The notes beneath the pieces were generated by a model. The model had not been told where the DNA came from. It searched no databases and saw only the letters and a program-made list of their open reading frames with translations. DNA of 64,000 nucleotides from Prevotella veroralis DSM 19559 = JCM 6290 (GTDB lineage: Bacteria > Bacteroidota > Bacteroidia > Bacteroidales > Bacteroidaceae), in contig NZ_KB898325.1 of NCBI RefSeq assembly GCF_000377625.1, forward strand, positions 434,001 to 498,000, read 5' to 3'. The position numbers and the translations under genes were made by a program. Shown here piece after piece: positions 35,408 through 42,914 of the stretch. Positions within the stretch are counted from its first letter, which is position 1. The number at the start of each line of letters is the position of its first letter.

Positions 35408-36952
35408 TTACTCCCACTCAATGGTCGAAGGTGGTTTTGAGGAGATATCGTAACATACACGATTAACTCCCTTCACCTTGCGAATAATCTCATTAGAGAC
35501 ATCTGCCATAAAGTCGTATGGAAGATGTGCCCAGTCAGCTGTCATTGCGTCCATTGATGTAACAGCACGCAGAGCAACTGGATGCTCATAGGTGCGCTCA
35601 TCGCCCATCACTCCTACCGAACGGATCGTAGAAAGCAACACCGTTCCAGCCTGCCAAACATGATCATAAAGGCTCGAACCATCTGGCAATGTATAATCGT
35701 GCATCTTCTCGATATAGATATCATCCGCATCTTGAAGAATACGGACTTTCTCACGAGTAATATCACCTAAAATACGAACAGCTAGTCCAGGACCAGGGAA
35801 CGGATGACGCTTAATAAGACGTTCTGGCATTCCCATCTCATGCCCTACACGACGCACTTCATCTTTAAACAACCAACGGAGTGGCTCGCAGAGCTGCAAG
35901 TGCATCTCTTTTGGCAATCCGCCAACATTATGGTGACTCTTAATAACCATACCCGTTATGCTCAAGCTCTCAATGCGATCAGGATAGATTGTTCCTTGTG
36001 CGAGCCACTTGGCATCAGTAATCTTCTTCGCCTCTGCATTGAATACCTCAACAAAGTTACGACCTATTATCTTGCGTTTCTCCTCTGGGTCACTTACTCC
36101 CTCAAGATCTTTAAAGAACTTTTCGGAAGCATCAACACCAATAACATTCAATCCAAGTCCCTTATAAGCATCCATCACCTTTTGGAACTCATTCTTACGC
36201 AACATACCATGATCAACGAAGATACAAGTAAGATTCTTGCCAATAGCTTTATTCAATAAGGTAGCACAAACGGATGAATCTACACCACCAGAAAGCCCAA
36301 GGATAACACGATCATTACCAACTTGATCTCGAATCTCTTGCACTGCGCTCTCTACGAATGAGGCTGCACTCCACTCCTGTTTACTACCGCAGATATCTAC
36401 AACAAAGTTCTTCAGAAGCTGTTTACCTTGTAATGAGTGATAAACTTCAGGATGGAACTGAACAGCCCATACAGGTTGTGTCTTTGAAGCAAAGGCTGCA
36501 TACTTAACATCGCCTGTAGAAGCGATGATCTCATAATCTGAAGGAATAGCCGTAATGGTATCACCATGGCTCATCCATACTTGAGAGCCCTTTTCAAAAT
36601 CTGCGAAGAGGCGGTTATCAAGATTGATTGTCTCTAGATTCGCACGACCATACTCACGCGTACCTGTCTGTTCTACCTTACCTCCATTAGAATAAGAGAT
36701 GAATTGTGCGCCATAACAGATACCCAGTACAGGTACCTTTCCGATGAATTGACTAAGATCAACCTTAAAGGCTTCTGCATCATGTACCGAATAAGGCGAA
36801 CCAGAAAGGATTACACCTATCACGGACGGATCATCTTTTGGGAACTTGTTGTAAGGTAGGATTTCGCAGAAGGTATCCAACTCGCGTACACGTCGACCTA
36901 TCAACTGTGTTGTCTGCGAACCGAAATCCAAAATGATTATCTTCTGTTGCAT
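35408..36952 (-). CDS. guaA: GMP synthase (glutamine-hydrolysing)
   Basis: A 514-residue enzyme making GMP from XMP, glutamine and ATP. The N-terminal glutamine amidotransferase domain has the nucleophile cysteine in GICYGAQ and the His-Glu pair in QFHPEVYHS. The ATP pyrophosphatase domain has the P-loop LSGGVDSSV and HGMLRKNE. The C-terminal dimer domain ends [17 protein letters not shown]. Length is normal. It follows the MurU-like gene by 27 bases and probably shares its promoter at plus 37807-37814. Confidence 0.97.
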   Translation of the reverse strand: MQQKIIILDFGSQTTQLIGRRVRELDTFCEILPYNKFPKDDPSVIGVILSGSPYSVHDAEAFKVDLSQFIGKVPVLGICYGAQFISYSNGGKVEQTGTREYGRANLETINLDNRLFADFEKGSQVWMSHGDTITAIPSDYEIIASTGDVKYAAFASKTQPVWAVQFHPEVYHSLQGKQLLKNFVVDICGSKQEWSAASFVESAVQEIRDQVGNDRVILGLSGGVDSSVCATLLNKAIGKNLTCIFVDHGMLRKNEFQKVMDAYKGLGLNVIGVDASEKFFKDLEGVSDPEEKRKIIGRNFVEVFNAEAKKITDAKWLAQGTIYPDRIESLSITGMVIKSHHNVGGLPKEMHLQLCEPLRWLFKDEVRRVGHEMGMPERLIKRHPFPGPGLAVRILGDITREKVRILQDADDIYIEKMHDYTLPDGSSLYDHVWQAGTVLLSTIRSVGVMGDERTYEHPVALRAVTSMDAMTADWAHLPYDFMADVSNEIIRKVKGVNRVCYDISSKPPSTIEWE

Positions 36953-36979
36953 ATTAGTGATGATATGTTTTAAAAAGTA

Positions 36980-37786
36980 TCATTGCTCCGCTTTGGGGCT
37001 TTGATAACCTAAATTTACAATAAAGTCTTCTGCTGCTTGCAGTGTATCGAGCTTACCTACATCAAGAAGTTGCAAGTCGCTCTTCAATTCCCCATAGATA
37101 TTCAACTTATCACAATTACTAAGATAGAAGTTCATTATGGGGAACTTATCCTCATCAACAGCCTCAACCGCCTGTATAGCAGTGGGAGCTAAGACATGAA
37201 TACCCGAGAAAGCATCGAGATAATGACCATTCTGATGATAAGAAGTAGTATCATCGGTTGGCTGTACAAAATGTAATTGTCGCACATCCTCATACGGCGA
37301 TTTCACCTCTCCTGTAGCAACATTCGTCCAACCAACAAGTCGCATATCTGAATTAAAGACAAGATAACGTTGCGTGATACGACGGCTTACCAACAGAAGT
37401 GCATCCGTTTTACTATCCATGGCATGCTGATAGAACGCCTTCAAATCAACATTACTAAGAATGTCTACATTATGAATGAGTACAGGCAGGCTATCATCAA
37501 AAAGCGAAGCAGCTCGCTTGATACCACCACCGGTATCAAGGAGCTGCTTCGTTTCGTCAGACACTTGAATATCCACCCCATAATCATACATATTCAGATA
37601 GTCAATAATCTGATTGGCGAAGTGATGGACATTAACAACCATACGCTTACATCCTGCGTCTATCAATCTATTTATTACATGTTCAAGCAGCGGCGCACCC
37701 CCTACCCTTACTAACGCCTTTGGCATTGTGTCAGTAATCGGTTTCAAACGAGTGCCGAGACCGGCTGCAAAAATCATTGATTGCAT
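36980..37786 (-). CDS. Sugar-phosphate nucleotidyltransferase (MurU-like)
   Basis: A 268-residue nucleotidyltransferase with the signature MIFAAGLGTRLKPITDTMPKALVRVGGAPLLEHVI. The family includes MurU, which makes UDP-MurNAc from MurNAc-1-phosphate in cell-wall recycling. The protein is close to MurU in length. A kinase of the AmgK type, the partner that would make the sugar-1-phosphate, is encoded immediately upstream on the same strand as part of a fusion (37994-39544). That context, more than the sequence itself, suggests the MurU role. Mannose- or glucose-1-phosphate remain possible substrates. Confidence 0.8.
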   Translation of the reverse strand: MQSMIFAAGLGTRLKPITDTMPKALVRVGGAPLLEHVINRLIDAGCKRMVVNVHHFANQIIDYLNMYDYGVDIQVSDETKQLLDTGGGIKRAASLFDDSLPVLIHNVDILSNVDLKAFYQHAMDSKTDALLLVSRRITQRYLVFNSDMRLVGWTNVATGEVKSPYEDVRQLHFVQPTDDTTSYHQNGHYLDAFSGIHVLAPTAIQAVEAVDEDKFPIMNFYLSNCDKLNIYGELKSDLQLLDVGKLDTLQAAEDFIVNLGYQSPKAEQ

Positions 37787-37806
37787 TAGCTTTCCTTTTA
37801 TGCCTG

Positions 37807-37814
37807 CAAAATTA
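37807..37814 (-). promoter_or_regulatory. -7 element of the murU-like/guaA transcript
   Basis: On the minus strand TAATTTTG fits TAnnTTTG, with TTTG 19 bases upstream. It lies about 20 bases before the ATG. Confidence 0.65.
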
Positions 37815-37967
37815 CGGCTTTTATTTCAGTTGACAAAGGGAACACAAGCCTAATGTCCTCCCACGTACCTTATTAGTTCTTTCATATCTCTATAATAATA
37901 TAAGGTGGATCCTCAACTTCTGAAATATGCTAAAATAGCCAACATCACTGGTAATCACTCCCCCTCT

Positions 37968-37985
37968 CTGGCAGAGAGGAGAAGA
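37968..37985. repeat. GC-rich REP-like palindrome
   Basis: CCTCTC-TGGCA-GAGAGG forms a short hairpin within a CT/AG-rich block just downstream of the kinase-RapZ fusion stop. It resembles in style the CCCCTCC/GGAGGGG element between groES and groEL. It could end the fusion-gene transcript. Confidence 0.4.
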
Positions 37986-37993
37986 TTAGACTT

Positions 37994-39544
37994 TTACTTA
38001 GCCGCCAACACCTGCTCAATACCCTGTTCTTTATGCGTTATCCACACCTCAATTCCATATTTCTTATTGAGATGTTCGGCAAGATGTTGCGCACTATAGA
38101 CGGAACGATGCTGCCCACCTGTACAGCCAAAACTGAACATTAAATCCGTAAAACCACGTTGCATATAACGTTCTACATGATGATCAGCCAACTGATAAAC
38201 GGGTTTCAAGAACTCAAGTATCTCACCATCATCCTCTAAGAAACGAATAACGGGTTCATCCAAACCTGTGATCTTCTTATAAGGTTCATACCGACCCGGA
38301 TTATGCGTGCTCCGACAATCGAACACATAACCGCCCCCATTACCAGTTGTATCCTCAGGAATACCTTTCTTAAAGGAGAAACTAAACACGCGAACTACCA
38401 ATGGTCCTTTCCCATCATATTTAGAGAATGTAGCGGGACCATCCAACGGATTCGCCTTATAGACATCCTTCTCTGCCGTTTTAAATCCATCAGTTCTATT
38501 AGCCGCCGACTTCTCAATGTGCGCAAATTGTGGTAATTGCGTGAGTCGTTTCAGCATATCAAGCATATAAGGATAAGGGAAAACCTCTTCGCCTAATGCC
38601 AATATGTCACGCAGATTCTGTATTGCTGGAGGAATAGAATCAATAAAATGCTTCTTACGTTCAAAGTAACCACGGAATCCATAAGCTCCAAGCACCTGCA
38701 ACGTTCGAAACAATACGAAGAGAGAAAGGCGATTGACAAAGTGACGTTTTGAGGGTACTTCGGTATAATTCTTCAAACTTTGATAGTATTCAAACACAAG
38801 TTCACGACGCAACTTAAAGGAATACTTCGCACTTGCTTGCCACAAGAATGAAGCTAAATCGTAATAAAATGGACCCTTACGCCCACCTTGGAAGTCTATA
38901 AAATAAGGATTACCATCAGTATCTAACATGACATTCCGAGCCTGAAAGTCACGATAAAGGAACGAATCCATCTTCTCAAATGTTAGATCTTTAGCAAACA
39001 TTCGGAAGTTCGCCTCAAGTTTCAACTCATGAAAATCAAGTTCTGTCGCTTTGAGAAAGCAGTATTTAAAGTAATTCAAATCGAAAAGAACGCTCTCTTG
39101 ATCAAACTCCGCTTGCGGATAACACTGACAGAAATCTAATCCGCGCGCACCACGAAGCTGTATATTAGGCAACTCCCGAATAGTCCTTCGAAGCAATTCC
39201 TGTTCTGCAAGATTATATCGTCCACCCGCTTCACGACCACCTCGTATAGCATCAAAGAGAGAGATTGAACCCAAATCAGACTGGAGATAGCAGGTTTCAT
39301 CAGTCGCAACTGCCAATACATGTGGCACGGGCAACTGGCGTTTCTCAAAATGTTTCGCCAGATAAACGAAAGCATGGTTCTCGTCACGACTCGTACCAAT
39401 CACACCGATAACGGTCGTCCCCTCTTCATCCATCAATCGATAGTACTCACGATTACTACCAGCACCAGTAAGTTTCTCAACATTCGCTGGTTCTGCACCT
39501 CTCCAAGTCTTGTATAGTTCTAATAATTCTTTCATGCCCTTCAA
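37994..39544 (-). CDS. Fusion of APH-type sugar kinase (AmgK-like) with RapZ C-terminal domain
   Basis: A 516-residue two-domain protein. Residues about 1-330 form an aminoglycoside-phosphotransferase-type kinase: LTGAGSNREYYRL as nucleotide loop, catalytic loop YRDFQARN with D199 and N204, and metal-binding IDFQGG at D217. Residues about 384-516 match the RapZ C-terminal domain: SFSFKKGIPEDTTG, FDCRSTHNPGRYEPYKKITGLDEPV and FGCTGGQHRS (472-481). In E. coli that domain binds glucosamine-6-phosphate and small RNAs. The RapZ N-terminal P-loop domain is absent. Next to a MurU-like gene, it suggests regulated amino-sugar recycling. Confidence 0.85.
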   Translation of the reverse strand: MKGMKELLELYKTWRGAEPANVEKLTGAGSNREYYRLMDEEGTTVIGVIGTSRDENHAFVYLAKHFEKRQLPVPHVLAVATDETCYLQSDLGSISLFDAIRGGREAGGRYNLAEQELLRRTIRELPNIQLRGARGLDFCQCYPQAEFDQESVLFDLNYFKYCFLKATELDFHELKLEANFRMFAKDLTFEKMDSFLYRDFQARNVMLDTDGNPYFIDFQGGRKGPFYYDLASFLWQASAKYSFKLRRELVFEYYQSLKNYTEVPSKRHFVNRLSLFVLFRTLQVLGAYGFRGYFERKKHFIDSIPPAIQNLRDILALGEEVFPYPYMLDMLKRLTQLPQFAHIEKSAANRTDGFKTAEKDVYKANPLDGPATFSKYDGKGPLVVRVFSFSFKKGIPEDTTGNGGGYVFDCRSTHNPGRYEPYKKITGLDEPVIRFLEDDGEILEFLKPVYQLADHHVERYMQRGFTDLMFSFGCTGGQHRSVYSAQHLAEHLNKKYGIEVWITHKEQGIEQVLAAK

Positions 39545-39558
39545 TTCGTTAGCGGAAA

Positions 39559-39759
39559 CTATTCTTCCAGCTTCTTTCTTATCTCCTCCGCCTGCTTCTC
39601 CCCTTTCTTTTTATTGTCATATTGCCGCAAGAGACCATCAATTAATAACAAAATAACAAGTATGCCGCTCGTTATCCACAGTGACTTTGTTATATAATAC
39701 AAGCCTCCGATCACAATGAAGAGCACTATAAATTCTTTCCAATTGACTAACCTTTTCAT
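39559..39759 (-). CDS. Small membrane protein (66 residues)
   Basis: Unrecognised small protein: MKRLVNWKEF, then two hydrophobic segments (about 10-25 and 28-44), then a charged tail (RQYDNKKKGEKQAEEIRKKLEE). It probably sits in the inner membrane with the tail in the cytoplasm. It lies 14 bases upstream of the kinase-RapZ fusion gene and likely begins that operon. A TAACTTTG -7 element ends four bases before the ATG, suggesting a leaderless message. Confidence 0.72.
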   Translation of the reverse strand: MKRLVNWKEFIVLFIVIGGLYYITKSLWITSGILVILLLIDGLLRQYDNKKKGEKQAEEIRKKLEE

Positions 39760-39763
39760 GCCA

Positions 39764-39771
39764 CAAAGTTA
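39764..39771 (-). promoter_or_regulatory. -7 element directly before the small membrane protein
   Basis: TAACTTTG on the minus strand, then TGGC, then ATG at 39759. Transcription would start at the initiation codon. Confidence 0.6.
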
Positions 39772-40047
39772 ATCAAAAGATTAGAGATAGTACCGGAATA
39801 TCTGAAGTTTTTAGTCTTTATCACCTCCCTTTTCCCTATCGCCCTCTCGAAAATTCCTATTTATTCACAATCAATCCCATTACATTTTACGTTGAATAAA
39901 GGATGAAATAAGAAGGAATAATACCCGTTTTATATCATCATTATATCCCGTTAAACACAAAATATTATTTACATTTATTTTTTTAATTATAGCATAAAAT
40001 AGAATCAAAAATAGCTTCTTTTAGGAATGTATATAGGTTTTAGGCAA

Positions 40048-40172
40048 AAGGTATATACCTTTTTGAAAAAAAGTACTATCGTTTTGGATAAAAAGTACTA
40101 TCATTTTAGGTGAAAAAAACTATCATTTTGAGCGAAAAGTACCATTATTAGGGGCAGAAAGTATATACTTTA
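40048..40172. repeat. Phased array E, 22-base pitch, 6 units
   Basis: Equivalent positions fall at 40053, 40075, 40097, 40119, 40141 and 40163, exactly 22 bases apart. The inner units read AAAAGTACTATCATTTT with variation. The two outer units are palindromes, AAAGGTATATACCTTT and AAAGTATATACTTT. The array lies in the 683-base gene-free gap 39760-40442. The remainder of that gap is AT-rich with only the terminator at 40375-40417 and the promoter at 39764-39771. Confidence 0.88.
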
Positions 40173-40369
40173 TCGCACTAAAGTTGCATGATTAATCGCA
40201 ACTATCTATTAATCAAGATATTACAAATCAGAACAAAATAGCCGTAAAACTCGCGTATTTGGACACGAACCTAAGCTCGGATGAAAATAACGCAAATATA
40301 AGTATCGAAATTAGCAATATTCTATTACAAAAGTGAGATGATAATTCTGATGATTCGATAGATAAAAAC

Positions 40370-40417
40370 AAATGCCCTCGCCTATCCTTTTGATAATTTC
40401 TTAAGGACGGGCGAGGG
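40370..40417 (-). terminator. Terminator of the glucosaminidase gene
   Basis: On the minus strand CCCTCGCC pairs with GGCGAGGG (plus 40375-40382 and 40410-40417), with an inner TCCTT/AAGGA stem, then TTTGTTTTT. It starts 26 bases after the stop. Confidence 0.85.
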
Positions 40418-40442
40418 TATTTCGCTCTACGAAATTTGTGTA

Positions 40443-41396
40443 TTAGTATAACTGAACTTCATCTCCGATACGGAGTCCACGCTCAGCAATCGCTTTGTTT
40501 TTCTTAATAAGACTCTTCAAACGGATACCATACTTCTGTGCAATATCATACATGCTCTCTGACTTTCGCACATAATAAGGGCGATTCTTAAAATTCTTTG
40601 GTGCCTTTTTACGCTTCTTCTTTAACCAAATATACTCACCAGGAATGAGTTTATCCTTCTTATTACGCTCATTATATCTAGCTAGCTTATGTGCGCTGAT
40701 GTCTAACTCCTTACTTAACGACTTAAAGGTATCTCCCTGTCTTACAATGATATAGTAGTTTTCATTATATTTATGTATCGGGTGTGGTCCCGCTATAGGA
40801 GTGTAAGCAGGAAGTCCATTATCTGGTGTGAGGACTGGTGGTTCTTCTCCGCTGTGTTTCACCATGAATCGATCGTAATGCTTTGCCTTATCGAACTCAT
40901 ATAGCTTATAAAGTTCAATAATGTTAATGAGCATTTGCGCATAAGAAGGGTTCGTCGCATAGCCAGCACGCTTCAAACCATACGCCCAACTACGATAATC
41001 TGTCCGATCTAAATCGAACAAACTACGATAACGAGGGCGCTCGCGAAGGAATTTGCAATGGTCTTCATAGCTTTCCAAAGCATTCTTATAGGCACGGAAA
41101 CATTCTCCGCGTGCATCATCGTCATGATAAATTGTGCGACCAGTCCAACCGTGACACTTAATTCCAAAGTGGTTATTGCCCTGAATGACAAGGTCGCTAC
41201 GCCCAGCACTGCTCTCTAACAAGCCTTGGGCAAGTGTGATACTGGCAGGAATACCATACTTCAACATCCCCTCAATAGCCACATCTTTGTATTGATTAAT
41301 ATAGTTTTGATAGACTTGATTCCACTTAATAGGGGCACCTACCATCGTGGATAAAAAGCTAAAAAGGGTGATTAAAAGAAGGATATATCGTTTCAT
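40443..41396 (-). CDS. Exported glucosaminidase (FlgJ-type) with two LysM domains
   Basis: A 317-residue peptidoglycan hydrolase with a signal peptide (MKRYILLLITLFSFLSTMVGA). The glucosaminidase domain (about 25-180) shows YGIPASITLAQGLLESSAGRS with the catalytic Glu, then GNNHFGIKCH. Two LysM peptidoglycan-binding modules follow: YYIIVRQGDTFKSLSKELDI and YYVRKSESMYDIAQKYGI. It probably cleaves GlcNAc-MurNAc bonds during wall growth. The ATG at 41396 is chosen over the longer frame because a TATTTTTG -7 element (plus 41424-41431) lies upstream and the signal peptide starts there. Confidence 0.93.
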   Translation of the reverse strand: MKRYILLLITLFSFLSTMVGAPIKWNQVYQNYINQYKDVAIEGMLKYGIPASITLAQGLLESSAGRSDLVIQGNNHFGIKCHGWTGRTIYHDDDARGECFRAYKNALESYEDHCKFLRERPRYRSLFDLDRTDYRSWAYGLKRAGYATNPSYAQMLINIIELYKLYEFDKAKHYDRFMVKHSGEEPPVLTPDNGLPAYTPIAGPHPIHKYNENYYIIVRQGDTFKSLSKELDISAHKLARYNERNKKDKLIPGEYIWLKKKRKKAPKNFKNRPYYVRKSESMYDIAQKYGIRLKSLIKKNKAIAERGLRIGDEVQLY

Positions 41397-41423
41397 AAGA
41401 AGTTCTTTTGGATTATATGAATG

Positions 41424-41431
41424 CAAAAATA
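41424..41431 (-). promoter_or_regulatory. -7 element of the glucosaminidase gene
   Basis: TATTTTTG on the minus strand, 27 bases before the ATG at 41396. Confidence 0.65.
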
Positions 41432-41497
41432 CACGAATTTTGATACAATCCAAAATGAATTATCTTAAATTCTCTCAAACATTACAAAACTAATCAT

Positions 41498-41505
41498 TAA
41501 CTTTG
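41498..41505 (+). promoter_or_regulatory. -7 element before the FolK-like gene, possibly leaderless
   Basis: TAACTTTG is followed by CGTTCT and the ATG at 41512, so the transcript probably begins at or near the start codon. Confidence 0.6.
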
Positions 41506-41511
41506 CGTTCT

Positions 41512-41838
41512 ATGAAAGTTATTATTACATTGGGATCAAACCAGAATCAAGAAGAGAATATTAGTAAAGCTCAAAAACGACTAAGGGAAATCTTCGGAAA
41601 TATCCTATTCTCTGAACCGAAATGGACTGATGCTATCGGAATTGTTTCTGATAAATTCTTAAATTGTATCGGTACTTTTGAGACATTTTATCCCCAAAAT
41701 GTAATAGAACATTATCTCAAACAAATTGAAACAGAATTTGGAGATTCACACGAGAATCATAAAAAGGGGCTGGTGCTAATAGACCTTGACTTAATTAAAT
41801 ACGGCAATAAAACTATAAGGGAGGTTATTTGGCTATGA
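41512..41838 (+). CDS. Short FolK-like (HPPK-fold) protein
   Basis: A 108-residue protein resembling 6-hydroxymethyl-7,8-dihydropterin pyrophosphokinase, which acts in folate synthesis. The start MKVIITLGSNQNQEENISKAQKRLREIFG matches the HPPK N-terminus. The end retains the metal-binding DxD in VLIDLDLIKYGN. However, FolK is normally about 150-170 residues, and the arginine-rich catalytic stretch before the DxD is reduced to HKKGL. It may be a degenerate paralogue or have another role. Its stop overlaps the TPR gene start (ATGA). Confidence 0.65.
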   Translation: MKVIITLGSNQNQEENISKAQKRLREIFGNILFSEPKWTDAIGIVSDKFLNCIGTFETFYPQNVIEHYLKQIETEFGDSHENHKKGLVLIDLDLIKYGNKTIREVIWL

Positions 41839-42461
41839 GATTTATGGACAAAATCATAATAACTTGTGGCATGCTTTGTATGTCTGTCCTATCCTTATCG
41901 GCACAAAAAAGTAAAGATTCAGAGGATTTAGGTAAGGCTTTAGATTATTTCACTTCACAAAAATATCATGAAGCATTGCTCATTTTTCAGAGATTAGATA
42001 AGACTTATCAGCTAAATCCTCGGTTTAAAGCATATATTGGATTGTGCTATTTTAGTGAATGGGATTATGAAATGGCTGCAAAATACCTAGATAATGCCAT
42101 TCCAAAGCTTGACACCTTTGCTCCTCATGAACGTTCGGTGTATTATTATACAGCAGGAGAAAGCCATTTTAATATGAAACAATACGAAAAGGCAATACCA
42201 TATTATGAGAAGACTGTCACGCTTTGTTATAAAAGAGAGAAACCGGACGCATATTATCGCATAGCGATGTGCCACATGTTCTTACAACAATGGAAATTGG
42301 CTTATGACAATTATATGAAAGCGGAAGAAGCATATAATCCTTATAAAGAAGAAGAAATCGTAAAAGTAAGGATTGCTCAAACAAAAAGAATGGCAAAAGC
42401 ATGCTGGAACAATTATGTACAGAGTTTACCCAAGGATTCCCTGACAAACAATAACAATTAG
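41835..42461 (+). CDS. Exported TPR-repeat protein
   Basis: A 208-residue protein with a signal peptide (MRFMDKIIITCGMLCMSVLSLSA). Tetratricopeptide-type helical repeats fill the mature part: FTSQKYHEALLIFQRLD, YFSEWDYEMAAKYLDNAI, YYTAGESHFNMKQYEKAIPYYEKTV and YYRIAMCHMFLQQWKLAYDNYMKA. Such proteins act as periplasmic or outer-membrane scaffolds. The start at 41835 overlaps the FolK-like stop by four bases. The partner is unknown. Confidence 0.8.
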   Translation: MRFMDKIIITCGMLCMSVLSLSAQKSKDSEDLGKALDYFTSQKYHEALLIFQRLDKTYQLNPRFKAYIGLCYFSEWDYEMAAKYLDNAIPKLDTFAPHERSVYYYTAGESHFNMKQYEKAIPYYEKTVTLCYKREKPDAYYRIAMCHMFLQQWKLAYDNYMKAEEAYNPYKEEEIVKVRIAQTKRMAKACWNNYVQSLPKDSLTNNNN

Positions 42462-42651
42462 GTAAAACTTTTGTAATTCTATCTACATTTACCGTCAATA
42501 TATCGACAACAAACAGAAACGTGATACTTATTAAGAATCAAGTATTTACAATATATAAATGTTTGATTAAACCATAAAAAAATGTACCGAAAAAACACCA
42601 AAACAATTATTACTTTTTCTATAATTTCTTCGTCTATTAATTTTTTTTTCG

Positions 42652-42659
42652 TACTTTTG
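42652..42659 (+). promoter_or_regulatory. Orphan -7 element
   Basis: TACTTTTG fits TAnnTTTG but no convincing gene follows on the plus strand before the hairpin at 42847-42889. The 70-codon frame at 42582-42794 starts upstream of this promoter and looks spurious. The gap 42462-42914 is otherwise AT-rich, with a T9 run just before the element. Confidence 0.4.
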
Positions 42660-42846
42660 TTGCGTTCGATATTTAAACGTATCAATAAAGAAATAAGAAT
42701 CTACTCTAAGCAACCTACAAACAAACTTGCACATAATAGGAATTATAAAGTATTACAATTCAATTATTCACAGGGTTATTTGGGTTTAACTTAGTTAGGA
42801 CTAATAGATATTGATATAATCTGGTATTTATGATTAAAAACACAAC

Positions 42847-42889
42847 AAGGGCTGGCAACGAAGACTATGATCTACGGTGTCAGCCCTTA
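42847..42889. terminator. Terminator of the exopolysaccharide cluster
   Basis: GGGCTGgCAACG pairs with CGgTGtCAGCCC with two mismatches. On the minus strand it lies about 27 bases after the DegT stop and is followed by a T-rich stretch (TTGTTGTGTTTTT), so it likely ends the cluster. It could serve the plus strand too. Confidence 0.7.
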
Positions 42890-42914
42890 AATTACTTTGA
42901 AGAGAAGCATCTAG

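Noticed and set aside
42582..42794. A 70-codon open frame in the gap before the polysaccharide cluster
   Set aside because: It contains the only plausible promoter of the gap inside its coding part and has no ribosome site or recognisable protein features.
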